A stretch of DNA of 43,678 bases from Nitrospirota bacterium (GCA_020846775.1 JADLDG010000061.1:1-43678); one strand, 5' to 3'. Positions 33,212-41,685 are shown, numbered from the stretch's first letter. The notes: generated by a model from the letters alone, not told the origin. Numbers and translations: made by a program.

Positions 33212-33250
33212 CAGGTTTTATACCTGTAGTGGCGGCAGCTTGCCTGGTAT
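33212..33250 (+). promoter_or_regulatory. ops-like antitermination element with upstream hairpin
   Basis: GGCGGCAGCTTG at 33231-33242 matches 10 of 12 bases of the enterobacterial ops element (GGCGGTAGCGTG), keeping the GC-N4-GC mini-hairpin. A CAGGT-TTTAT-ACCTG hairpin (33212-33226) is just upstream. Location between a NusG-paralogue gene and a 10-kb polysaccharide operon is where a recruitment pause site is expected. Function is inferred from analogy. Confidence 0.5.
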
Positions 33251-33260
33251 CTTTTAAATC

Positions 33261-34466
33261 ATGAAAAAATCTCCTGTTAGAAATAAACTGCTTGCGACGA
33301 TAAGGAATAAAATAGCTGACATCCTTTCCGGAACAAATGGGAAAATCATGTTTAATTCTTCTCAAGCAAACAACACATTACTTGATGATGATTACGAACT
33401 TTACATAGAACACTATTTTAATCAAAGACTTTGTTTTGAAAGAAAACGTACCGAACGTTCAAAAAATCCATTCCTCATGATGCTTTTAAATATTGAAGAG
33501 TTTAAGGACAATAAGAATAAAATTATCGGGGATGTGACGTCGGCGCTTCTGTCTTCCACGAGAGAGACAGATATAAAGGGTTGGTACAGGCATGACTATA
33601 TTATAGGTGTTATCTTCACAGAGATAAGCAACCTGGATATGGATTCAATAGAACAGAAGATAGTTGATAAATTATATGACACTGTAGGATCAGCTGAAGA
33701 TGTAAATAAGATAAAGATATCCATTTACATCTTTCCTGAAAAAGACAATGGCAGAAAACCAGATAGTCTTCCTGATTTACATTTATATCCTGATGTAACA
33801 GAACAAGGCATCGTAAATAAAGACAAGTTTATCTTAAAACGTATTATTGATATAGGGGGAAGTCTTGCAGGGCTTTTCATATTTGCTCCATTCTTTATTT
33901 TTGTTCCAATAATAATCAAACTCACTTCAAAAGGCCCGATTCTTTTCAGTCAGGATAGGATAGGGCTGAATGGAGAAAAGTTTAAAATGTTGAAATTCAG
34001 ATCAATGTACATTAACAACAATCCCAAAATACATGAGGAATATATCAAGGAATTAATTAACGGAAACAAAAATAAAGACGATAATAAAAATGGTTTGGGA
34101 GAAAATGGGGTTTATAAAATTATGAATGACCCAAGAGTTACTCCAATCGGGAGATTCCTTAGAAAAACGAGCCTTGATGAGCTCCCTCAATTTATAAACG
34201 TTCTTATAGGAAATATGTCACTTGTGGGACCAAGGCCGCCGCTTGAATATGAACTGGTAAACTATGACATCTGGCACAGACGCCGCATATTCTCGGTTAA
34301 GCCCGGCATCACAGGTTTGTGGCAGGTTAAGGGGAGAAGCGTAACAACATTTGATGAGATGGTAAGAATGGACCTTAAATACACAAGAGAGCGTTCGTTA
34401 TGGTTGGACTTGGTGCTGCTTCTGCAAACGGTGCGGGTAGTATTAAATGGAAAAGGTGCATATTAA
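33261..34466 (+). CDS. phosphoglycosyltransferase with N-terminal degenerate GGDEF-like domain
   Basis: The product is 401 aa. Residues 45-165 look like a GGDEF fold: FERKRTERSKNPFLMMLLNIEEFK, then SSTRETDIKGWYRHDYIIGVIFTE, where YRHDY stands in place of GGDEF, so cyclase activity is unlikely. Residues 190-401 are the bacterial sugar transferase domain: KRIIDIGGSLAG with the membrane hairpin (about 200-222), KFRSMY, the catalytic pair Asp306-Glu307 (LDELPQF), LVGPRPP and KPGITGLWQVKGRS. It transfers a sugar-1-phosphate to undecaprenyl phosphate, starting polysaccharide assembly. The front domain may let a nucleotide signal or partner control the first step. Confidence 0.85.
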   Translation: MKKSPVRNKLLATIRNKIADILSGTNGKIMFNSSQANNTLLDDDYELYIEHYFNQRLCFERKRTERSKNPFLMMLLNIEEFKDNKNKIIGDVTSALLSSTRETDIKGWYRHDYIIGVIFTEISNLDMDSIEQKIVDKLYDTVGSAEDVNKIKISIYIFPEKDNGRKPDSLPDLHLYPDVTEQGIVNKDKFILKRIIDIGGSLAGLFIFAPFFIFVPIIIKLTSKGPILFSQDRIGLNGEKFKMLKFRSMYINNNPKIHEEYIKELINGNKNKDDNKNGLGENGVYKIMNDPRVTPIGRFLRKTSLDELPQFINVLIGNMSLVGPRPPLEYELVNYDIWHRRRIFSVKPGITGLWQVKGRSVTTFDEMVRMDLKYTRERSLWLDLVLLLQTVRVVLNGKGAY

Positions 34467-34481
34467 TATCAGGAGAAGGTC

Positions 34482-35483
34482 ATGCTTAAGGTTGGTGTAA
34501 TAGGCTACGGTTACTGGGGCCCAAATATAGTAAGAAATTTTAACAGGCTCAAAAGCGCTAAAGTAGTCGAAGTCGCTGACACCAATAATAAGGCTTTAAA
34601 CCGCGTAAGCGAGATATATCCGGCAATAAATGTGACTACCAGTGCCGATGAAATCATCACATCTGCGGACACAGATGTGATAGCGATTGTTACACCGGTC
34701 TCAACTCACTTTGAACTTGCTAAAAAAGCCCTTCAGAATGGCAAGCATATCTTTGTGGAAAAACCTTTTACCACAACAAGCGCTCAGGCTGAAGAGCTGA
34801 TAGAGTTGGCAGATAAGAAAAACCTCTTAATAATGGTTGACCATACGTTTCTTTTTACCGGCGCGGTAAAAAAGATCAAGCAGCTTATTGATGATAATTC
34901 ACTCGGACGTTTATATTATTATGATTCCATGAGAATTAACCTGGGACTTTTCCAGCACGATGTTAATGTAATATGGGATCTGGCGGTACATGATTTATCT
35001 ATCATGGACTATCTGATGAAGGAAAAGCCCGTTGCCATAGGGGCAACCGGGAAAGGACATGTTAATGACAGAGAAGATATCGCATACATAACAGTTCAAT
35101 TCTCAAATAACGTAATATCCCACTTTAACGTCAACTGGCTGTCTCCGGTTAAGATAAGAATGACCCTTATAGGCGGCGAGAAAAAGATGCTTGTTTGGAA
35201 TGACCTGAGCGCAGATGAAAAAATAAGGATATATGATAAAGGGATAGAGGTCAGCAACCGGGAGGGGATTTACGACATGTTGGTGAGTTACAGGACCGGT
35301 GATATGTGGGCCCCTAAAGTTGAACAGCTTGAGGCCCTGCAATTAGAGACAGAGTATTTTGTCAACTGCGTGAAAAGTGGTGACAGGCCATTTAATGATG
35401 GTCAGGCAGGTCTCAGGATTGTAAAAATGCTTGAGGCATGCGACAGGTCACTGAAGAAAAACGGGGAACTGGTAAGTTTGTAA
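34482..35483 (+). CDS. Gfo/Idh/MocA oxidoreductase, WbpB/WlbA-like
   Basis: The product is 333 aa, with AGGAGAAGG before the ATG. The N-terminal Rossmann motif is VGVIGYGYWGPN. The family Lys-Pro is seen as FVEKPFTT, then DHTFLFTGAV, and HDVNVIWDLAVHDLSIMDY carries the catalytic His/Asp area. The next two genes are an acyltransferase and a DegT aminotransferase. This trio oxidises, transaminates and acetylates C3 of UDP-GlcNAcA in the Wbp/Wlb pathway, so UDP-GlcNAcA 3-dehydrogenase is the likely role. The preceding 6-dehydrogenase (WbpA) is not in the window. Confidence 0.82.
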   Translation: MLKVGVIGYGYWGPNIVRNFNRLKSAKVVEVADTNNKALNRVSEIYPAINVTTSADEIITSADTDVIAIVTPVSTHFELAKKALQNGKHIFVEKPFTTTSAQAEELIELADKKNLLIMVDHTFLFTGAVKKIKQLIDDNSLGRLYYYDSMRINLGLFQHDVNVIWDLAVHDLSIMDYLMKEKPVAIGATGKGHVNDREDIAYITVQFSNNVISHFNVNWLSPVKIRMTLIGGEKKMLVWNDLSADEKIRIYDKGIEVSNREGIYDMLVSYRTGDMWAPKVEQLEALQLETEYFVNCVKSGDRPFNDGQAGLRIVKMLEACDRSLKKNGELVSL

Positions 35484-35509
35484 CGAAGAGTGGGGATGGG
35501 TAAATCAGA

Positions 35510-36079
35510 GTGAATCAATATTTAGCCATAGCAGAAGACGTCAAACTGGGTGAGAATGTAAAGCTCGCCAGGTTTATTAATCTCTACGGATGCACAATTG
35601 GTGACAATACCAAAATTGGTACATTTGTAGAAGTACAGAAAAATGCAACTATTGGTAAGAACTGTAAAATATCAAGCCATACCTTCATCTGTGAAGGAGT
35701 GACTATTGAAGACAACGTCTTCGTTGGGCATGGAGTGATATTTATTAATGATACATATCCCCGCGCGACAACTCCTTCAGGCGAACTGCAGACTGAACAA
35801 GACTGGAAGGTAGAACCAATAGTAGTAAAAAAAGGGGCATCTGTTGGATCAGGTGCAACCATACTGAGTAATGTAACTATTGGTGAAAATGCGATAATTG
35901 GAGCCGGCAGTGTTGTTACAAAGGATGTGCCGCCTAATGTTATTGTTGCAGGAAATCCAGCTAAGTTTGTAAGGAACATTACAATGAAATATAAAAACAG
36001 ATCACCTCTCCGCGTTGGAGAGAGCGACAGGCCCTACCTGAGCGAAGTCGAAGGAGCGATGGGGGGTTTGAATGAATAA
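35510..36079 (+). CDS. left-handed beta-helix acetyltransferase, WbpD/WlbB-like
   Basis: The product is 189 aa from a GTG. Hexapeptide repeats span about 10-150 (LGENVKLARFINLYG, IGDNTKIGTFVEV, IGKNCKIS, IEDNVFVGHG, VGSGATILSNVTIGENAIIGAGSVV), then GNPAKFVRN. It probably N-acetylates the 3-amino sugar made by the following aminotransferase. The C-terminal ~25 residues (after KYKNR) come from a repeat at 36001-36065 and do not look like family sequence. It overlaps the next start by eight bases. Confidence 0.85.
   Translation: MNQYLAIAEDVKLGENVKLARFINLYGCTIGDNTKIGTFVEVQKNATIGKNCKISSHTFICEGVTIEDNVFVGHGVIFINDTYPRATTPSGELQTEQDWKVEPIVVKKGASVGSGATILSNVTIGENAIIGAGSVVTKDVPPNVIVAGNPAKFVRNITMKYKNRSPLRVGESDRPYLSEVEGAMGGLNE
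36001..36065 (+). repeat. palindromic repeat PR4 at the acetyltransferase 3' end
   Basis: CTCTCC-GCGTT-GGAGAG (36005-36021) is a hairpin followed by CTACCTGAGCGAAGTCGAAG, a style typical of dispersed intergenic repeats. Translated, it gives the odd tail RVGESDRPYLSEVEGAMGG. Only one copy is in this window, so its repeat status rests on style. Confidence 0.45.
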
Positions 36080-37361
36080 TATCCCTTTTCTTGATCTTGT
36101 AACTCCTCATAAAGAGATAGAGGAAGAACTTGTTGCAGTCTTTAGAGAAGCATTGAGAACAGGGAGATTCATTGGGGGGCCTAATGTTGACGATTTTGAA
36201 AAAGACTTCGCCGCCTTTTGTGATGTTCAACATTGTATCGGAGTTGCAAGCGGTACAGATGCGTTGAGATTTGCCCTGATAGCTGCAGGGATCAGGCAGG
36301 GTGAGACAGTAATTACTGTACCAAATACCTTCATAGCGACAACCGAGTCCATATCTCAGGCCGGCGCATCAATTGCCTTCGTGGATATTGATGAACGGAC
36401 CTACAATATAGATACAGAGAAACTCAGGGAATATCTCGAGACACAGTGCGTTGTAGATGATAAGACAGGAAAGCCAATAAACAAGAAGACCAAAGGTATC
36501 GTATCAGCCATTATCCCTGTTCACTTGTATGGTCAGATGGCAGACATGGATTCAATAGCAGAACTTGCTGAGAAATACCACTTAATAGTTATAGAAGATG
36601 CCTGTCAGGCCCATGGCGCCGAATATCTATCTGCATCCCCCACTTTAGAAAAGGGGGAATTTGAAAACTCCCTCTCCCTCAGGGAGAGGGAAGGGGTGAG
36701 GGTTAGTCATTCAGAAAAAAACCACTGGAAAAAAGCCGGCTCCCTCGGATTAGCCGCTGCCTTCAGCTTCTACCCCGGCAAAAATCTCGGCGCCTTTGGA
36801 GAGGCCGGGGCCGTTACAACTAATGATGAAGAAATCGCCAGAAAGATTCGCATGATACGTGACCATGGTCAATCTCAGAAATATTTTCATGATATTGAAG
36901 GATACAACGGAAGACTCGATGCACTACAGGCTGGGATACTGCATGAAAAACTCAAACACCTTTCTGAAGGAAATGAAAAACGCCGTCAGTCTGCAAGCCT
37001 GTACAATGTACTACTCAACGAGGTAGATGGTGTAATAACCCCATATGAACCGGATTGGAGCAGGGCTGTTTACCACCTTTATGTAATTCGCACCCGTAAC
37101 AGAGATAAGCTACTGAAACACCTGGCTGAAAAGCAGATAGGTACCGGCCTTCATTATCCATTACCACTTCACCTTCAAAAGGCATATGAATGTCTGGGAT
37201 TTAAAGAGGGAGACTTCCCTGTCTCAGAAAAAGTAGCGACAGAGATTCTATCTCTGCCAATGTTCCCCGGCCTTTTGGATGACCAGCAGAAGTATGTGGC
37301 AGAGAGCATAAAGAATGTCCAAAGCAAACCTTCCGCCTGTACCCTACTCCATAAGTCCTGA
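36072..37361 (+). CDS. DegT/DnrJ/EryC1 aminotransferase, WbpE/WlbC-like, with repeat-encoded insertion
   Basis: The product is 429 aa, longer than the usual 360-390. PLP-fold landmarks: GPNVDDFEKDFAAF, VASGTDALRFAL, PNTFIATTESI, PVHLYGQMADMD, IEDACQAHGAEY (Asp177), the Schiff-base lysine Lys237 in SFYPGKNLGAFGEAGA, and YNGRLDALQAGIL. Between Tyr185 and Lys221 (normally a few residues, then AGSLG) are about 30 extra residues encoded by two adjacent palindromic repeats (36635-36706), read in frame without a stop. The catalytic residues are intact, so it may still work. Likely reaction: transamination of the 3-keto-UDP-sugar from the WbpB-like enzyme. Confidence 0.88.
   Translation: MNNIPFLDLVTPHKEIEEELVAVFREALRTGRFIGGPNVDDFEKDFAAFCDVQHCIGVASGTDALRFALIAAGIRQGETVITVPNTFIATTESISQAGASIAFVDIDERTYNIDTEKLREYLETQCVVDDKTGKPINKKTKGIVSAIIPVHLYGQMADMDSIAELAEKYHLIVIEDACQAHGAEYLSASPTLEKGEFENSLSLREREGVRVSHSEKNHWKKAGSLGLAAAFSFYPGKNLGAFGEAGAVTTNDEEIARKIRMIRDHGQSQKYFHDIEGYNGRLDALQAGILHEKLKHLSEGNEKRRQSASLYNVLLNEVDGVITPYEPDWSRAVYHLYVIRTRNRDKLLKHLAEKQIGTGLHYPLPLHLQKAYECLGFKEGDFPVSEKVATEILSLPMFPGLLDDQQKYVAESIKNVQSKPSACTLLHKS
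36635..36706 (+). repeat. palindromic repeats PR1 (half) and PR2 inserted inside the aminotransferase gene
   Basis: CCCCCACTTTAGAAAAGGGGG (36637-36657, hairpin half of PR1, ending GAATTTGAAAA) is followed by CTCCCTCTCCCTCAGGGAG and GGGGTGAGGGT (36669-36706, PR2). Both are translated: SPTLEKGEFE and SLSLREREGVRVS. Confidence 0.85.
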
Positions 37362-37373
37362 ATATCATCCCGA

Positions 37374-38447
37374 ATGTTAGATGAAAACAAGTTAATAGTA
37401 ATAAATCCGCTTGAGAATCCGGAATGGGACAATCTTGTGCTTTCTACACAAGATTATTCATTTTTCCATTCGTCAGTATGGGCAAGGGTGCTGAATGAAT
37501 CGTATGGCTACATGCCGCTCTATTTTGCCTTGATAGACAACGAGCGGCTACTGGCCTCTATCCCATGTATGGAAATAAAGAGCATAATAACAGGTAAGAG
37601 GGCTGTATGCCTCCCATTTACCGATTACTGTGAACCCCTCTTTTCACCCACTTTAGAAAAGGAAGGTGAAGGTTCAGAAGATCCCCTGTCAATAATACTC
37701 AATGCCCTTATTTCATACGGCAAAAAAGCTGCATGGAAGACGATTGAATTCAGATTTGGTGTATCGTCATTACAACAAATTATGCCATCCTATGCATACT
37801 ACGGTCATACACTGGATATCTCAGGAAAAGAGGATGGAATTTATGCTTCATTTCGCAAAAGCACAAAGAGAAACATAAGTAAGGCAATCAGGGAAGGGGT
37901 TAAAATCAGGATCTTAAACTCGCTTGATTCCATCAGCGAGTTTTATCGTCTTAATTGTATAACCAGAAAGGCACATGGTTTACCCCCGCAGCCATACATG
38001 TTTTTCGAGAAGATATATGAACATGTCTTGTCAAAAAACATGGGTTTCGTAGTCCTCGCATCATATGAAGATATCTGCATTGCCGGGGCTGTCTACTTCC
38101 ACTTTGGAGAGAAGGCCACCTACAAATATGGCGCCTCAGACAGGAATTATCAGCATCTCAGGGCTAACAACCTTGTCATGTGGGAGGCAATAAAGTGGAG
38201 TTCACAGAACGGATTCAAGAGGTTCTGTTTTGGCAGGACGGAGCCGGATAATAAAGGCCTGCTGCAGTTTAAACGAGGGTGGGGCTCTGATGAGCGAATC
38301 CTCAATTATTACAAGTATGATATTAAAAGTGAAACCTTTGTCAGTGATACTTCCCACCTATCCGGAGTTCATAACAAGTTTTTTCATAATATGCCGATTC
38401 CATTATTAAAGATTACGGGATCAGTATTGTATAAACACATAGGATAA
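37374..38447 (+). CDS. FemAB/GNAT-type acyltransferase of exopolysaccharide cluster
   Basis: The product is 357 aa. The second GNAT-like half shows FRKSTKRNISKAIREGVKI, FYRLNCITRKAHGLPPQPYMFF, GAVYFHFGEKATYKYGAS, LRANNLVMWEAIKWSSQNGFKRFCFGRTEPDNKGLLQFKRGWG, as in FemAB-like proteins linked to PEP-CTERM/exosortase polysaccharide loci. It probably transfers an aminoacyl or acyl group to a sugar. Residues ~90-103 (FSPTLEKEGEGSED) match the translated PR1 repeat (37647-37662) and look like another in-frame insertion. Confidence 0.8.
   Translation: MLDENKLIVINPLENPEWDNLVLSTQDYSFFHSSVWARVLNESYGYMPLYFALIDNERLLASIPCMEIKSIITGKRAVCLPFTDYCEPLFSPTLEKEGEGSEDPLSIILNALISYGKKAAWKTIEFRFGVSSLQQIMPSYAYYGHTLDISGKEDGIYASFRKSTKRNISKAIREGVKIRILNSLDSISEFYRLNCITRKAHGLPPQPYMFFEKIYEHVLSKNMGFVVLASYEDICIAGAVYFHFGEKATYKYGASDRNYQHLRANNLVMWEAIKWSSQNGFKRFCFGRTEPDNKGLLQFKRGWGSDERILNYYKYDIKSETFVSDTSHLSGVHNKFFHNMPIPLLKITGSVLYKHIG
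37647..37662 (+). repeat. degenerate PR1 fragment inside the FemAB-like gene
   Basis: CCCACTTTAGAAAAGG equals the core of the repeat copies elsewhere. It is translated as PTLEK in the same frame as in the aminotransferase. The outer C and G runs have decayed, so it may be an older insertion. Confidence 0.6.
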
Positions 38448-38468
38448 CTTTATCAGTTATTGTGAGCA

Positions 38469-39497
38469 ATGAGTAGTTACACTAACAGACTGTATTATTT
38501 ATTAAAGCCGTTCATTCCAAGAACGCTTCAGATCATCCTTCGCAGAGGACGGGCTTATATTAAGCGGTCATTATATAGAGGTATCTGGCCTGTAGATGAA
38601 AGGGCATGCAAAAAACCTTATGGTTGGGCTGGCTGGCCGGATCAGAAACAATTCGCCCTGATTCTGATGCATGATGTTGATACTGAACGAGGTCAAAGAA
38701 AATGTCATCAATTAGTTCAATTGGACGAGCAAATGGGTTTCAAGTCTTTATTCAGCTTCGTTCCTGAGGGATATCATGTTTCAGCGGAGCTTCGCCAGGA
38801 TATTGTTAAAAGGGGATTTGAAGTAGGTGTGCATGGTCTGAAACATGATGGAAAATTATTCCTGTCCAGAGAAATATTTTGTCAAAAAGCCATTGGTATC
38901 AATAAATATTTGCAAGAGTGGGAATCTGTTGGATTTGTGTCACCTTCAATGCATCACAATCTCGATTGGGTACATGAATTAAATATAGAATATGATGCAT
39001 CAACATTCGATACAGATCCCTTTGAGCCGCAGCCTGACGGCATGACAACAATCTTCCCCTTCTTTGTTAATGGGACTTATAGTCAAAGAGGGTATGTTGA
39101 GCTTCCTTATACACTCCCACAGGATTTCACCTTGTTTGTTATTATGAAGGAAAAAAATATAGACATCTGGAAAAGAAAACTTGATTGGATAGCTGAGCAT
39201 GGAGGTATGGCACTTTTGATTACCCACCCTGACTATATGAATGGTAATAATGGAGGGAGCACTTTAGAAGAGTACCCAATGGAATTTTATAAAGAATTCC
39301 TTGGTTATGTAAAGGGTAAATATGAGGGTCGGTATTGGAACCCGTTACCAAAGGAAATGGCACGCTTCTGGAGAGGGAATTACAAAGATAACTTCACAAA
39401 AAATAATATGATGAACAATCCAGCCGTCAATTCAATAAATGCAGAAACCGAAGGAAACAAAAATATACTGACCACTGCGTTTAGCGCAGAAAAATAA
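38469..39497 (+). CDS. polysaccharide deacetylase-like protein (NodB fold)
   Basis: The product is 342 aa. The start ATG is part of a GCAATGAG microrepeat. The metal-site motifs are seen as LMHDVD (His68-Asp69-Val-Asp71) and HGLKHDG (His122, His126). YVELPYTLPQDFTLF and LLITHPDYMNG (His and Asp near 239-241) are typical of the carbohydrate esterase 4-like superfamily. No signal peptide is evident, so it may act on lipid-linked or cytoplasmic sugars. The C-terminal ~35 residues are low-complexity and Asn-rich. Confidence 0.8.
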   Translation: MSSYTNRLYYLLKPFIPRTLQIILRRGRAYIKRSLYRGIWPVDERACKKPYGWAGWPDQKQFALILMHDVDTERGQRKCHQLVQLDEQMGFKSLFSFVPEGYHVSAELRQDIVKRGFEVGVHGLKHDGKLFLSREIFCQKAIGINKYLQEWESVGFVSPSMHHNLDWVHELNIEYDASTFDTDPFEPQPDGMTTIFPFFVNGTYSQRGYVELPYTLPQDFTLFVIMKEKNIDIWKRKLDWIAEHGGMALLITHPDYMNGNNGGSTLEEYPMEFYKEFLGYVKGKYEGRYWNPLPKEMARFWRGNYKDNFTKNNMMNNPAVNSINAETEGNKNILTTAFSAEK

Positions 39498-39503
39498 TTT
39501 ACA

Positions 39504-40538
39504 ATGTCAAATCTCGTTTCCATCCTTATCCCGGCATATAATGCCGAAAAATGGATCAAGTATACCATAGAGTCTGCTTTATCTCAGACCTGGGGCCGCA
39601 AGGAAATAATCATAGTTGATGACGGGTCTTCTGACAAGACATTACAAATAGCTAAGAAGTACGAATCAAAGTCGGTAAAAGTTGTAACGCAGGAAAACGG
39701 CGGGGCGAGCGCCGCGAGAAACAGGGCATTGAAGTATGCGCAGGGAGATTATATTCAGTGGCTTGATGCTGATGACCTCTTGCACCCGGAAAAGATAGCG
39801 TTGCAGCTGGATGAGAGTGATGACGGGCAGAGCTCCCGGACATTGCTTACCTGCAGTTGGGGAAAGTTTTATTTTCGCCAGCAGAAAGCGAAAATAAATC
39901 CCGATTCCCTATGGCAAGACGCAGCGCCTGTTGACTGGATCATGAGGAAATTCATGGATAATGTGTGGATGAATCCGGCAGTCTGGCTGGTTAGCAGACG
40001 CCTGACAGAAATGGCCGGACCATGGGATGAAAGATTGTCCATTTCCGGAGTAGACGATGGGGAATATATATGCAGGGTGGTAGCCGCAAGCGAAAGGGTT
40101 AAATTTGTCCCAAATGCAAGGTCTTATTACCGCCAGTCGGGTTTCTCCCAATTGAGCAGGACATATACTAATAAGTCTCGTGAGTCTTTGCTCTTGGCAA
40201 TAAATCTCAGCATAGGGCATCTCAGATCTCTGGAAGAAAGCGAAAGAACCAGAAGTGCAAGTTTAATCTATCTGCAAAGTTATCTATCGTATTTTTACTT
40301 TATCACCGACGAGGTCGAGCTGCTTGATAAGATAAGAGTACTTGCCCACGAGTTGGGTGGAGAATTGATGCCGCCGAAGCTAAACATGAAAGAAGGTCTT
40401 ATGTGCAAGCTTTTCGGGATGAAGAAGGGAAGGCAGCTTATGAGGACTCTCCGCAAACTTAGGTTTGGCATACCGATAAAGTGGGATGAGTGGCTGTTTA
40501 TAATATCCAAGCCAGAATATAACCAAAAAAAATCATGA
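39504..40538 (+). CDS. family 2 glycosyltransferase
   Basis: The product is 344 aa. The GT-A fold begins SILIPAYNAEKWIKYTIESAL; nucleotide-sugar motifs EIIIVDDGSSDKT, NGGASAARNRALKYAQGDYIQWLDADD (the DxD-type metal site) and DDGEYICRVV follow. It has no membrane segment, so it is a cytoplasmic transferase adding one sugar to the lipid-linked repeat unit. The stop overlaps the next ATG (ATGA). Confidence 0.9.
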   Translation: MSNLVSILIPAYNAEKWIKYTIESALSQTWGRKEIIIVDDGSSDKTLQIAKKYESKSVKVVTQENGGASAARNRALKYAQGDYIQWLDADDLLHPEKIALQLDESDDGQSSRTLLTCSWGKFYFRQQKAKINPDSLWQDAAPVDWIMRKFMDNVWMNPAVWLVSRRLTEMAGPWDERLSISGVDDGEYICRVVAASERVKFVPNARSYYRQSGFSQLSRTYTNKSRESLLLAINLSIGHLRSLEESERTRSASLIYLQSYLSYFYFITDEVELLDKIRVLAHELGGELMPPKLNMKEGLMCKLFGMKKGRQLMRTLRKLRFGIPIKWDEWLFIISKPEYNQKKS

Positions 40539-41599
40539 ACACACCAGTCGAAAAAAATAAGAAAATCTGGATAGATCTGGACAATTCTCCGCATGTACCC
40601 TTCTTCATCCCTATTATGAAGGAGCTGGAGAAAAGAGGACACTCAGTTTTCCTTACGACACGCGATTGCTTTCAGGTATGCAGCCTTGCTGATTATTATA
40701 AGTTGAGCCACAGAAGGATAGGGAAACATTACGGTGCAAATAAGCTGCTTAAGGTTCTGGGTACACTATGGCGGAGCATGCAACTTGCACCGATAGTGCT
40801 AAGAGAAAAACCGTATATATCCTTATCACACGGATCACGTTCTCTGATCATTTTATCTTCTTTACTTCGCATACCAACAGTTCTCCTTTTTGACTATGAA
40901 TATTCAAAAAGCATACCGTTCATTAAACCAGTCATGGGCATTGCCCCGGAAGTGATAAATGGAGCTGATAACGGAAACAAATCCAAGATGGGTGTACATG
41001 GGTACAGTGGTATAAAGGAGGATGTTTATGTCAGTTCGTTCAGGCCTGACGCATCGTTTTTGAAGAAACTGGGTCTCAAAGAGGACGATATGGTAGTAAC
41101 TATACGTCCGCCCGCTACGGAGGCGCACTACCATAATCCGGAGAGTGAAAAACTTTTTTTTGAAGTTGTCGAATTTTTGGGCAGCATTCCCGATGTCCGA
41201 ATGGTCATTTTGCCAAGAAATGAGAAGACACAGAGGGAGTTTGTCTACAAAACCTGGCCCAGGATGTGTGATGACCGAAAGATAATTGTCCCTAACCAGG
41301 CCCTGAACGGTCTTGATCTGATATGGTATTCCGATTTTGTGATAAGCGGCGGTGGAACCATGAACAGGGAGGCTGCAGCATTGGGTGTTCCTGTATATAG
41401 CATCTTTCGGGGAAAGATCGGGGCAGTTGACAGATATCTGTCTGACAAAGGACGCCTCACACTTATCGAGACTGTTGAAGATGTGAGGTCGAAGATCAGG
41501 CCTGTCAGGCGGTCTAAGGGGAAGGAAGCCGGCTTAGGTGATGGAATAGCTCTTAAGCAAATTGTGGCAGCAATAGAAAAAGTGATTGAAAAGATCTGA
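40535..41599 (+). CDS. DUF354 family protein, GT-B-like
   Basis: The product is 354 aa. It opens IWIDLDNSPHVPFFIPIMKELEKRGH, the DUF354 start, and has SLSHGSRSLIILSSLLRIP, DVYVSSFRPDASFLKKLGL, VTIRPPATEAHYH and SGGGTMNREAAALGVPVYSIFRG, a glycosyltransferase-B/epimerase-like donor-binding end. It is found in polysaccharide loci and its exact reaction is unknown. It is coupled by four bases to the GT2 gene. Confidence 0.85.
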   Translation: MNTPVEKNKKIWIDLDNSPHVPFFIPIMKELEKRGHSVFLTTRDCFQVCSLADYYKLSHRRIGKHYGANKLLKVLGTLWRSMQLAPIVLREKPYISLSHGSRSLIILSSLLRIPTVLLFDYEYSKSIPFIKPVMGIAPEVINGADNGNKSKMGVHGYSGIKEDVYVSSFRPDASFLKKLGLKEDDMVVTIRPPATEAHYHNPESEKLFFEVVEFLGSIPDVRMVILPRNEKTQREFVYKTWPRMCDDRKIIVPNQALNGLDLIWYSDFVISGGGTMNREAAALGVPVYSIFRGKIGAVDRYLSDKGRLTLIETVEDVRSKIRPVRRSKGKEAGLGDGIALKQIVAAIEKVIEKI

Positions 41600-41685
41600 T
41601 TTGATTAAACTGATTCAGGAATCGTCTTATATAAAACGTGAAAATATGAGACCAGAACAAAAAACCAATAGCAGGTGATATCGCA

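Noticed and set aside
5650-38473. CRISPR-like array from GCAATGAG repeats
   Set aside because: Units are 8 bases with 7- or 14-base spacing and no spacers of constant 30-40 bases; no cas genes.
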